Positions 35,342 to 43,677 of a DNA stretch of 64,000 bases are shown here, piece after piece (positions within the stretch are counted from its first letter, which is position 1; every line of letters begins with the position of its first letter). The stretch is from NCBI GenBank assembly GCA_963839955.1, contig CAWIXB010000001.1, positions 2,604,001-2,668,000 of the forward strand. Direction: 5' to 3'. The translations under genes and the position numbers were made by a program. Below the pieces are notes generated by a model. The model was not told the DNA's origin and ran no database searches. It saw nothing but the letters and a program-made list of their open reading frames with translations. Source of the stretch: CAWIXB01 sp963839955 (GTDB lineage: Bacteria; Actinomycetota; Actinomycetes; JACCUZ01).

Positions 35342-37936
35342 GTGCTGCATATCCCGACCGGTTCGGCCAAAGAGGGCTCGACCCCGAACATGAACCTCAC
35401 TCGGGGCGAGGCCCAGGCGAGGGCTCGCCTGCTGGGCGTCGAGTCCTATGACGTGAACCTCGACGTCACCCCGGGCCAGGTCACGTTCGCCTCGACCACG
35501 GTCGTGCGCTTTCGGTGCTCCGAGCCGGGGGCCGCAACCTTCATCGACCTTGTTGCGCCGGAGGTCGACGAGGTCGAGCTCAACGGCCGGCGCCTCGACC
35601 CGGCCGAGACGTTCGACGGCAGCCGCATCGCGCTGGCAGACCTGGCCGCGGACAACACCCTCAAGGTGGTGGCCCGATGCTGTTTCATGCACACCGGCGA
35701 GGGGATGCACCGCTTCGTCGACCCCGTCGACAACGCGGTCTACCTCTACACGCAGTTCGAGGTCGCCGACTCGCGGCGCGTCTTCGCGGTCTTCGAGCAG
35801 CCCGACCTGAAGGCGACGTTCGCGTTCACCGTGACCGCGCCGTCCGAGTGGACGGTCGTGTCGAACTCGCCTACTCCCGAGCCGGAAGGGGTTCGGGAGG
35901 GTGTGGCCCGCTGGGCGTTCCCGGCCACCCCGCGCATCTCGTCGTACATCACGGCACTGGTTGCAGGGCCCTACCACCGCATCGACAGCGAGTACAGCCG
36001 CGACGGACGGGTGGTCCCTCTGGCGATCTACTGCCGCGAGTCGCTCGCCCCCCACGTCGACGCGGACACGGTGTTCGAGGAGACGTGCCAGGGCTTCGAG
36101 TTCTACGAGCGCGTCTTCGACGTGCCCTACCCGTTCGAGAAGTACGACCAGCTGTTCGTGCCCGAGTTCAACTCCGGCGCGATGGAGAACGCCGGCTGCG
36201 TCACGCACAACGAGGACTACATCTTCCGGTCGAGGGTGCCCCAGGTGTCCTACGAGCGTCGCGCCGTCACGATCCTGCACGAGCTGGCCCACATGTGGTT
36301 CGGCGACCTCGTCACGATGACGTGGTGGAACGACCTGTGGCTCAACGAGTCGTTCGCGGAGTATGCCAGCACCTTGGCTGCGGCGGAGGCGACACAGTGG
36401 ACGTCGTCGTGGACGACGTTCGCCAACACCGACAAGACCTGGGCATACCGGCAGGACCAACTGCCGTCCACGCATCCCATTGCGGCCGAGATCGACGACC
36501 TCGCGGACGTCGAGGTCAACTTCGACGGCATCACCTACGCCAAGGGTGCCGCGGTTCTGAAGCAACTCGTCGCATGGGTGGGGCGTGATCAGTTCTTCAC
36601 CGGCATCCGAGAGTACTTCCGCGCGTTCGCGTTCGCCAACACCACGCTCTCCGACCTCCTGGGCACGCTCGAGGAGACGTCCGGCCGCAATCTGAAGGCG
36701 TGGTCGGCGGAGTGGCTGGAGACCGCGGGCGTCAACACGCTGCGGCCGGACTTCACGACCGACGACGACGGCCGTTTCACGGCGTTCGCCGTGCACCAGG
36801 AGGCACCCGTCGACTGGCCGACGTTGCGCTCCCACCGACTCGGCGTCGGGCTCTACGACCGCACCGAACACGGCCTCGTACGCCGCGAGGGCGTGGAGCT
36901 CGACGTCACCGGCGCCCGTACCGAGGTCCCGGCGCTCGTCGGGTCCATGCGTCCCGACCTGGTGCTGCTCAACGACGCCGACCTCACCTACGCGAAGGTG
37001 CGGCTGGACGAGCGGTCACTGGAAACGCTCACCGAGGCGATCGACGACTTCGAGGACACCCTGGCCCGCTCGCTGTGCTGGTCGGCGGCCTGGGACATGA
37101 CGCGCGACGGCGAGATGTCGGCGACCGACTACCTCTCGCTCGTCCTGCGTGGCGTCGCGCGCGAGTCGGACAGCTCGGTGACGCGCATGCTGCTGCGCCA
37201 GGCCGAGACAGCGGTCGTGCTCTACTCGGCGCCGGACAACCGCGAGGCGGCACGGGGCCGGCTGGCCGACGGGCTCGCCCGGCTGGTGCAGGAGGCGGGG
37301 ACGGGCAGCGACTCGCAGTTGCAGTTCGTGCGCGCGTTCGCGTCGTCCGCCTGCACGGACGAGCACCACGACGTCATTCGCAGCTGGCTCGAGGGCACGA
37401 CCGATATCGGCGGCCTCACCATCGACACGGACCTGCGCTGGCACCTGCTGCACCAGCTCGTGGCGGCAGGCCGCGCCGAGGACACCGAGATCGACGCGGA
37501 GCTCGACCGGGACAACACCGCAACGGGCCGCCGGCACGCCGCAGCCGCGCTGGCCGCGCGGCCACGGGCCGACGCCAAGCGCGAGGCCTGGGCCTCGGTG
37601 ATGGACGACGACACGCTGCCCAACGCCGTACAGACGGCGATCATCGGTGGGTTCGCCCGCGCCGACCAGCTCGACCTGCTCCGGGCACATGTCGAGCCCT
37701 ACTTCGCCAGCCTCACCGAGATCTGGGCCAACCGCACCAACGAGACGGCCCAGAGCATCGTCATCGGCCTGTTCCCCACGCTGCTTGCGGACCGGGCCAC
37801 CGTCGACGCCGCCGACGGATGGCTGGCCGCCCACACCGAGGCGCCGCCGTCCCTGCGCCGGCTCGTCCTCGAGGCCCGCGACGGCGTGGCCCGCGCCGTG
37901 CGCGCACAGGAGCGCGACGCCCGCTCGTCCCGGTAG
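35342..37936 (+). CDS. pepN: Aminopeptidase N (M1 family)
   Basis: Zinc metalloaminopeptidase releasing N-terminal amino acids. The 864-residue protein has the exopeptidase motif SGAMENAG near residue 279 and the zinc site HELAHMWFGD with the second ligand Glu in NESFAEY, then a long helical ERAP1-like C-terminal domain. The GTG at 35342 has AAGGAG eight bases upstream. The alternative ATG at 35390 (MNLTRGEAQ) matches the usual family N-terminus better but has a poorer ribosome site. Domain order and length are normal for the actinobacterial enzyme. Confidence 0.95.
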   Translation: MLHIPTGSAKEGSTPNMNLTRGEAQARARLLGVESYDVNLDVTPGQVTFASTTVVRFRCSEPGAATFIDLVAPEVDEVELNGRRLDPAETFDGSRIALADLAADNTLKVVARCCFMHTGEGMHRFVDPVDNAVYLYTQFEVADSRRVFAVFEQPDLKATFAFTVTAPSEWTVVSNSPTPEPEGVREGVARWAFPATPRISSYITALVAGPYHRIDSEYSRDGRVVPLAIYCRESLAPHVDADTVFEETCQGFEFYERVFDVPYPFEKYDQLFVPEFNSGAMENAGCVTHNEDYIFRSRVPQVSYERRAVTILHELAHMWFGDLVTMTWWNDLWLNESFAEYASTLAAAEATQWTSSWTTFANTDKTWAYRQDQLPSTHPIAAEIDDLADVEVNFDGITYAKGAAVLKQLVAWVGRDQFFTGIREYFRAFAFANTTLSDLLGTLEETSGRNLKAWSAEWLETAGVNTLRPDFTTDDDGRFTAFAVHQEAPVDWPTLRSHRLGVGLYDRTEHGLVRREGVELDVTGARTEVPALVGSMRPDLVLLNDADLTYAKVRLDERSLETLTEAIDDFEDTLARSLCWSAAWDMTRDGEMSATDYLSLVLRGVARESDSSVTRMLLRQAETAVVLYSAPDNREAARGRLADGLARLVQEAGTGSDSQLQFVRAFASSACTDEHHDVIRSWLEGTTDIGGLTIDTDLRWHLLHQLVAAGRAEDTEIDAELDRDNTATGRRHAAAALAARPRADAKREAWASVMDDDTLPNAVQTAIIGGFARADQLDLLRAHVEPYFASLTEIWANRTNETAQSIVIGLFPTLLADRATVDAADGWLAAHTEAPPSLRRLVLEARDGVARAVRAQERDARSSR

Positions 37937-37967
37937 GTTCGCGTGCCACCGGTCAAGGGAGGACACC

Positions 37968-38468
37968 GTGACGCCACATCGGACCGACCAGACCATGCTC
38001 GGCATCTACCTGAACGACCACCTGGCCGGCGCGACCAGCGGCGTCGAGCTCATCCGACGCATCAGCCGCGTCCACCAGGGCACGCCCGCCGGTGACACCC
38101 TGCGGCGCTGCGCGGACGAGATCGCCGAGGATCGCGAGACCCTGATCGAGCTGATGGGTCTGCTCGGCGTCCCGACGCGCCACTACAAGGTGTACGCCGG
38201 GTGGCTGGCGGAGAAGGCGGGACGGTTCAAGGCCAACGGCCGGGTCCTCGCCCGCTCACCCCTGAGCGGGCTGATCGAGCTGGAGACCATGACGTTGGGC
38301 GTGGAGGGCAAGGCCGCTCTGTGGCGCACTCTGAGACATCTCGCCGACCACGACGACCGCCTCGACGCGGCTCGCCTCGACGCGTTGCTCGACCGGGCCC
38401 GGCAGCAGGCGGACGACCTGGAGGAGCTGCGCGTCAACGCCTGCCTGGGCGCCCTGCGGCACCCATGA
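37968..38468 (+). CDS. Predicted helical protein of unknown function
   Basis: A 166-residue, almost all-helical soluble protein (MLGIYLNDHLAGATSGVELIRRIS, DEIAEDRETLIELMGLLGV, ELETMTLGVEGKAALWRTLRHL). The long amphipathic helices suggest a four-helix bundle of ferritin-like type, but I do not see a clear iron-binding motif. A strong GGGAGG precedes GTG 37968. It follows pepN by 31 bases and may share its transcript. Confidence 0.75.
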   Translation: MTPHRTDQTMLGIYLNDHLAGATSGVELIRRISRVHQGTPAGDTLRRCADEIAEDRETLIELMGLLGVPTRHYKVYAGWLAEKAGRFKANGRVLARSPLSGLIELETMTLGVEGKAALWRTLRHLADHDDRLDAARLDALLDRARQQADDLEELRVNACLGALRHP

Positions 38469-38511
38469 CCCCGCGTCAATCAGACACTGTGCCCATCAGA
38501 CACTGCGCCAG

Positions 38512-38910
38512 TCAGCCGCCGGTGTGCAGCGACCTCGGCGTGCGGGCGTGTTCGGCCAGGGCCAGGACACCGTTGACGATGCCACCGGAGAGGTCGCCGG
38601 TCTGGAACGCCGCGGTCATGGTCATCACGGCAAGGCTCGCCGAGCGGTCGTCGAGGCGACGCCGCGCCTCATGGCCGGTCACGATCTCGACGCGCCGGGC
38701 ACCCGGGTCGACGGCCACCAGAACCGTCGACGGGGCCTGGTCCCCGACCGCGCCGTGCAGCCGAAGCGCCATCGCACGGCTGTCACCCTCGAGCGCGCCG
38801 ACGTAGACCGACACGGGTAGCTGCGACTGCGACCGGGCCAGCCTGATCGCGCGCACGATGTCGTCCATCTGGCGTTCGGAGAACGCGTCACCAGCGGGCA
38901 CTGGCACCAC
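38512..38910 (-). CDS. DUF5130/TPM-like small protein
   Basis: A 132-residue protein with FSERQMDDIVRAIRLARSQS, LPVSVYVGALEGDSRAMA and VLVAVDPGARRVEIVTG, a pattern like the TPM fold of the DUF5130 family. There is no membrane segment. I start at GTG 38910 (a second GTG follows at once); the GGGAGAG site supports it. It overlaps the end of the upstream membrane-protein gene by 23 bases, so the two are coupled. Function unknown. Confidence 0.75.
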   Translation of the reverse strand: MVPVPAGDAFSERQMDDIVRAIRLARSQSQLPVSVYVGALEGDSRAMALRLHGAVGDQAPSTVLVAVDPGARRVEIVTGHEARRRLDDRSASLAVMTMTAAFQTGDLSGGIVNGVLALAEHARTPRSLHTGG

Positions 38911-39202
38911 CGCTCTCCCTCGTCGGCGTCGGCACTGCCTCGCGCACGGCGACATCGGCGGACTCGGGCCCGTTGAACCAGATCGGAGCAGCCCACCAGC
39001 CCAGGCCCGGCCGGTAGCGCGGTCCGCGTGCGGCCGACGGCGCCAGGACCAGGACGGCGATGACGACGAACAGCGCAAGGGGGATGCCGATGAAGATGGC
39101 GAGGGTCGCGAGCGGGCTCAGCCCGTCGCCCGATTGCTGCCCGTCGTCGAAGTTGGCGGCGAGCGCCCACTCGACGGCGCGGCCCGCGGCGTGGAAGGTC
39201 AC
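38888..39202 (-). CDS. Small membrane protein of unknown function
   Basis: A 104-residue protein with one clear transmembrane helix (LATLAIFIGIPLALFVVIAV, about residues 31-50) and a Trp/Pro-rich region after it (RPGLGWWAAPIWFNGP). No family is recognised. Its GTG at 39202 overlaps the malQ stop (GTGA), and it overlaps the DUF5130-like gene at its end, so malQ, this gene and the next form a coupled series. Confidence 0.75.
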   Translation of the reverse strand: MTFHAAGRAVEWALAANFDDGQQSGDGLSPLATLAIFIGIPLALFVVIAVLVLAPSAARGPRYRPGLGWWAAPIWFNGPESADVAVREAVPTPTRESGGASARW

Positions 39203-41394
39203 GGGGAAACCGTACTAGCCGCCGGCTCGCCGCGGACCGCGGCGGCCAGGGACGCTGCCCGTGTCGAGACGACGAGGTCTTCGAGCAGCACCGGTAGGCC
39301 CTGCCCGTCGGCGAGACGGAAGCGCCAGTTGGGGTACTCGTAGTGGGTGCCCGGCTGGTTCATCGCCCGTCGGTCGCCGACGGCGTCGGTGAGGGCGACG
39401 CCGAGCAGCCGGCTCGGGGTGGCCGCGAGCACCCGGTGCAGCGCCTCGACGATGCGCTGCTCCCCGATGCGGTCGATGTCGTCCCGGGCGTCGATCTCGA
39501 GCAGCGAGTCCGCCGGTGGCGCCACGTCGAGCAGGCCGCGGGCCGCGACCAGCGACAGCCACTCGGCCCGGTCCTCGGTGTCGACGCGGTGCTCCTCCTC
39601 GACCGGACGAGTGAGCAGGCCGAGCTCGGCGCGCAGCCGCACGTGCTCGGCCCGCAGGTAGCCGGCGGTGGGCGGCAGGTCGTGCGTGGTGACCGTCGCG
39701 AGGCAGAGCTCCCGCCAGCGCTCCGGCGGCAGCGGAGCTCCCTTGTCGTCGCGCTCCCACCAGAGAATGGACGTGCCGAGCACGCCACGCTCCGCGAGGT
39801 AGCCCCGCACCCAGGGCTCGACGGTCCCGAGGTCCTCGCCCACGACCAGTGCCCCCGCCCGCCAGGCCTCCAGCGCCAGGATCCCGATCAGCGCCTCGTG
39901 GTCGAACCGCACGTACGTGCCGTCGGCCGGGGAGACGCCCACGGGCACCCACCACTGCCGGAAGAGGCCGAGCACGTGGTCGACGCGCAGGCCCCCGGCG
40001 TGGCGCAGGATGGTTCGCAACATGTCGCGGTAGGGCGCGTAGCCCGCCTCGGCCAGCCGGTCCGGTCGCCACGGCGGCTGGGACCAGTCCTGGCCCTGCT
40101 GGTTGAACGGGTCCGGGGGCGCGCCGACGGTCACGCCCACCGCCATGGTGTCCTGCAGCGCCCAGGTGTCCGCGCCGCCGGAGCGCACGCCGACCGCGAG
40201 GTCGTGGACGACGCCGAGGGCCATGCCGGAGGCGAGCGCCGTCGCCTGCGCGCCCTCGAGCTGTTCGTCGGCCAGCCATTGCAGCCAGCAGTAGAAGTCG
40301 ACCCGGTCCGCGCGCTCGGCTCGTGCTGCTTCGGTCGCGGCGCTGCGCGGGTCGCGCAGCTCCTCGGGCCACTCCTCCCAGACGGAGCCGTGCACTTCCG
40401 CGAGGGTGCACCAGGTGGCGAAGTCGACGAGACCTCGGCCCTCCCGGGCGACGAACCGGTCGTACGCCTGCTGCCGGGTCGGTGACCGGGGCACGGCATG
40501 GAGCCGGGCCAGCGCGGCGCGCTTCGCCTCCCACACCGCATCGCGGTCGAGCAAGGTGTCGGCACCGTCCACCGACCGCTGCCCAAGGCCGGCGGTCTCG
40601 ATCTCCGCGCGTGCCGCTGCGGTGAGGGAGGCGTACTCCGCGACCGCCTCGACCCGCAGGTAGAGCGGGCTGATGAAGCGACGCGTCACCGGCAGGTACG
40701 GCGAGGGCTCCATCGGCGGCGCCGGCGACGGCGCATGGAGCGGGTTGACGAGCACGAAGCTCGCACCCAGGTCCTGCGCACTCCACCGGGCGAGCTCGGC
40801 GAGGTCGCTCAGGTCGCCGTGGCCCCACGACCGACGCGACGTGACCGAGTAGAGCTGGGTCATGAACCCCCACGCGGCGCGCTGTTCGCGCACCGACGGA
40901 GGCAGACCGAGGTAGGGCGGGGTGACGACCAGCGTCTCCCGGGCAAGGCGGTCTCCGCTGCGGGCCACGATGGTGTGCCAGCCGAGCGGCAGGTCCGGAG
41001 GCAGCACGAAGGAGAGCTCGCCGACCATGGCGCCGTCGACCTCGCGCGGCTCGACGTCGCTGTCCGTCGGCTCCAGCAGCTGGCGCCCGCCGTCCTCGAG
41101 CTCGACCGCCACCTCGACCGGATCACCCTGGGGAACGTGCACCGGGACGGTCGGCGTCGACCCCGCCCGGATGACCAGCGATGCGGGGAGCATCCGCCGC
41201 CACGGCGCGAAGCGCACGTCGTCGAGAGCCGCGCGGACCGACTCCGGCGTGGACGCGGTGACGCCCAGCGCCGCAAGCACCGCCACGACCGTCGAGGCAG
41301 GCACGGGCGTGCTTCTCCCCCGCCAGTCCTCGAACTCCGTGGCGACGCCGTAGGCGTGCGCGAGCTTTCTCAGCTCCGCCGTCGGCTCGTTCAT
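39199..41394 (-). CDS. malQ: 4-alpha-glucanotransferase
   Basis: GH77 amylomaltase that moves glucan chains during maltodextrin and glycogen metabolism. The 731-residue protein has an N-terminal extension of about 150 residues typical of actinobacteria and the GH77 core: SPYLPVTRRFISPLYL near residue 240, GLRVDHVLGLFRQWWVP (nucleophile Asp) and VGEDLGTVEPWVRGYL (acid/base Glu), then TVTTHDLPPTAGYL. Start is ATG 41394. The upstream amidase gene ends 16 bases away. Its product would feed the GH13/GH65 pathways seen elsewhere in the window. Confidence 0.95.
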   Translation of the reverse strand: MNEPTAELRKLAHAYGVATEFEDWRGRSTPVPASTVVAVLAALGVTASTPESVRAALDDVRFAPWRRMLPASLVIRAGSTPTVPVHVPQGDPVEVAVELEDGGRQLLEPTDSDVEPREVDGAMVGELSFVLPPDLPLGWHTIVARSGDRLARETLVVTPPYLGLPPSVREQRAAWGFMTQLYSVTSRRSWGHGDLSDLAELARWSAQDLGASFVLVNPLHAPSPAPPMEPSPYLPVTRRFISPLYLRVEAVAEYASLTAAARAEIETAGLGQRSVDGADTLLDRDAVWEAKRAALARLHAVPRSPTRQQAYDRFVAREGRGLVDFATWCTLAEVHGSVWEEWPEELRDPRSAATEAARAERADRVDFYCWLQWLADEQLEGAQATALASGMALGVVHDLAVGVRSGGADTWALQDTMAVGVTVGAPPDPFNQQGQDWSQPPWRPDRLAEAGYAPYRDMLRTILRHAGGLRVDHVLGLFRQWWVPVGVSPADGTYVRFDHEALIGILALEAWRAGALVVGEDLGTVEPWVRGYLAERGVLGTSILWWERDDKGAPLPPERWRELCLATVTTHDLPPTAGYLRAEHVRLRAELGLLTRPVEEEHRVDTEDRAEWLSLVAARGLLDVAPPADSLLEIDARDDIDRIGEQRIVEALHRVLAATPSRLLGVALTDAVGDRRAMNQPGTHYEYPNWRFRLADGQGLPVLLEDLVVSTRAASLAAAVRGEPAASTVSP

Positions 41395-41410
41395 CGCGCG
41401 GCAGTCTGCC

Positions 41411-42829
41411 TCACCACACGTCCGGCCGGTGCTGCACCCATGGCGCCGCCGACTCGACCTGACCGGCCAGGGCCAGCAGCGTCGCCTCGTCGGCCGGACG
41501 GGCAGCGAGCATCACACCCACCGGCAGGCCCTCGCGGGTCCGGTGCAGCGGCAACGACACCGCCGGCTGACCCGTGACGTTGTAGATCGCGGTGAACGGC
41601 GTGAAGCGCTTGTTCTCCTCGAAGTCATGCGCAGGGTCGGCGTCGTCGCGGATGCCGCCGACGGGCCGTGGCGGCTCGGCGAGGGTCGGCGAGAGCAGCA
41701 CGTCGTACGCCGCGAGGCCGGCGACCGCGCGACGTGCCACTGCCTGCATGCCGAGGACGGCCAGCGCGAAGTCGGAACCGCCGACGGCGCGACCCCGCTC
41801 GCGGAGATAGCGGGTGAACGGCGTGAGCTCGTGCTCGCGGGCCGGATCGACCGGCGTGACGGTCGACAGGACACTCCACACCGTCTCGAAGAGCGTGACC
41901 ACCTCGGGCCCGAACGGCGGCGCCACGTCCTCGACGTCGTGGCCGAGCGACTCGAGCAGCCGGCTCGCGTCCTCGTAGGCGGCCAGGCACTCGGGGTGCA
42001 CCTCGGCGTCGGCGATGACCGGCGTCGCGAATCGACCGACGCGCAGCCGTCCCGGATCGCGCCCGACGTGGCCCAGGAAGGTCTCCCCGGGAGGCAGCGG
42101 CGGCGCCCAGTGGGGGTCACCCGGCATCGGCACGGCCATCACGTCGAGCATCGCGGCCGCGTCGGCGACCGTGCGCGCCAGCGCTCCGTCGACGGGCAGG
42201 CCGCTGATGTCGCCCTTGACCGGCCCGGTGCTGACCCGCCCGCGGCTCGGCTTGAGCCCGACGAGCCCGCAACAGCTGGCCGGGATGCGGATCGAGCCGC
42301 CGCCGTCGCTGCCGTGCGCCACCGGGGCGAGCCCGGCAGCGACCGCGGCAGCAGCACCGCCGCTCGACCCGCCGGCCATCCGGTCGAGGTCCCACGGCGT
42401 GCGGGCGGGCGGCGCCACGGCGTTCTCGGTGTAGCAGGGCAGGCCGACCTCGGGCGCATTCGTCTTGCCGGTCAGCACGGTGCCCGCCTCGCGCAGCAGC
42501 GTGACGACGTGGTCGTCGTAGTCGGGGATCCAGCTCGCGAAGACCGCGCTGCCCAACGTGGTGCGGACTCCCGCGCTGGCGGCCAGGTCCTTCACGGGGA
42601 CGGGGACGCCGTGCAGCGCCGACCGGACGGCGCCACGGCGTACCTCGTCCTCGCGCTCGCGCGCCTGCGCCCGGGCCAGGTCGTCGGTGACCGTCACGAA
42701 GGCGCCGACACGGTCGGAGAGCCGCTCGACCCGGTCGAGGTAGTGCTCGACGAGGTCGACCGGGGAGACCTCGCGACGCAGCACCGCCGCGCCCTGCTCC
42801 AAGGCCGTCAGGTCGTGCAGCTCACCCAT
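41411..42829 (-). CDS. Amidase signature family protein
   Basis: A 472-residue amidase with the Ser-cisSer-Lys triad: Lys in GVPVPVKDL (near 77), GGSSGGAAAAV (near 155) and the nucleophile region DGGGSIRIPASCCGLVGLKPS (near 177-197). Substrate specificity cannot be read; family members act on indoleacetamide, aryl amides, and other amides. ATG 42829 is the start; the open frame runs back to 42880 through the repeat region. It is in the same direction as malQ but separated from it only by 16 bases. Confidence 0.92.
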   Translation of the reverse strand: MGELHDLTALEQGAAVLRREVSPVDLVEHYLDRVERLSDRVGAFVTVTDDLARAQAREREDEVRRGAVRSALHGVPVPVKDLAASAGVRTTLGSAVFASWIPDYDDHVVTLLREAGTVLTGKTNAPEVGLPCYTENAVAPPARTPWDLDRMAGGSSGGAAAAVAAGLAPVAHGSDGGGSIRIPASCCGLVGLKPSRGRVSTGPVKGDISGLPVDGALARTVADAAAMLDVMAVPMPGDPHWAPPLPPGETFLGHVGRDPGRLRVGRFATPVIADAEVHPECLAAYEDASRLLESLGHDVEDVAPPFGPEVVTLFETVWSVLSTVTPVDPAREHELTPFTRYLRERGRAVGGSDFALAVLGMQAVARRAVAGLAAYDVLLSPTLAEPPRPVGGIRDDADPAHDFEENKRFTPFTAIYNVTGQPAVSLPLHRTREGLPVGVMLAARPADEATLLALAGQVESAAPWVQHRPDVW

Positions 42830-42871
42830 CCCCGGACCGTATCCCCCCGCCCACCACCCACCACCTTCAGC

Positions 42872-42957
42872 GGTGATCATGCAGTTGTGCAGGTCGCGCG
42901 CATCGCCGCAGGTCAGCCGCCCCGCGATCCGCGGGTGATCATGCAGTTGTGCAGGTC
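42872..42957. repeat. Pair of 24-base direct repeats upstream of the amidase
   Basis: GGTGATCATGCAGTTGTGCA followed by GGTC occurs at 42872-42895 and again, identical, at 42934-42957. A hairpin CCCGCG-ATC-CGCGGG lies between them. The repeat holds TGCA-GTTG-TGCA, itself a small palindrome. The pair fills the gap between the amidase start and the HNH stop. Confidence 0.85.
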
Positions 42958-42968
42958 AGTCGTGAAGG

Positions 42969-43490
42969 TCAGGCGGTGGCTACGCAGACCTCGTCGGCGC
43001 CGAAGGCCGCGAGGTAAGGCACCCAACATGGGTCGGCCCGGCCGGTCCCGAGGATCCGCCAGGCCGTACCGCTCGGCTCTTGCGGCTGGCGTAACCGCCA
43101 CCCCAGGTCGGAGACGGCACGGTCGGCTTTCGCGTGGTTGCAACGACGGCACGCCGACACGACGTTCCCCCACTCGTGCCGGCCACCCCGGCTGCGCGGC
43201 ACGACGTGGTCGATGCTGGTCGCCGCACCACCGCAGTAGACACAGCGGCCCCCGTCGCGCGCGAAGACGGCCCGGCGAGTCAGCGGCACGGGACCGCGGT
43301 AGGGCACCTTCACGAAGCGGGTCAACCGCACGACTGCGGGCGCGGAGACGGTGAGGGCCGCGCTGTGCATGACGAGGTCGGAGTCCTCGACGGAGATCGC
43401 CTTCTGCATCAAGACGAGCAGGAGGGCTCGACGCGCGGGCACGACACAGAGCGGCTCGTACGTTGCGTTCAGCACGAGTGCGTGGCCCAC
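42969..43490 (-). CDS. HNH endonuclease family protein
   Basis: A 173-residue protein with the HNH nuclease core: VFARDGGRCVYCGGAATSIDHVVPRSRGG, then NVVSACRRCNHAKADR. The two CxxC pairs bind zinc and the Asp-His supplies the catalytic His. The N-terminal half (VGHALVLNATYEPLCVVPARRAL) is conserved among actinobacterial chromosomal HNH proteins and is not a phage terminase neighbour type. GTG 43490 has GGGAGG upstream. Its biological role is unknown; no restriction or mobile genes lie nearby. Confidence 0.92.
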   Translation of the reverse strand: MGHALVLNATYEPLCVVPARRALLLVLMQKAISVEDSDLVMHSAALTVSAPAVVRLTRFVKVPYRGPVPLTRRAVFARDGGRCVYCGGAATSIDHVVPRSRGGRHEWGNVVSACRRCNHAKADRAVSDLGWRLRQPQEPSGTAWRILGTGRADPCWVPYLAAFGADEVCVATA

Positions 43491-43677
43491 ATGCGCCTCC
43501 CAGCGAGAACCCGGCACGTGGCTCGCGCCGGGTCGGCGAGATCAAGTGTGACCTGCCGGACCCCTTCTTCGCCAGCAGGAAACGCGATCTGGCCCGGACA
43601 CTGAGCGTGGCGACCGCGCTCGACGCGTCCCGGCGCGTGCCGTCGCCGGCTTCGACACAGCCCCTAAAGTGGCGGCC

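Noticed and set aside
42969..43490. Prophage or homing element marked by the HNH gene
   Set aside because: No phage, integrase, terminase or intron features are near; the protein is of the chromosomal type.
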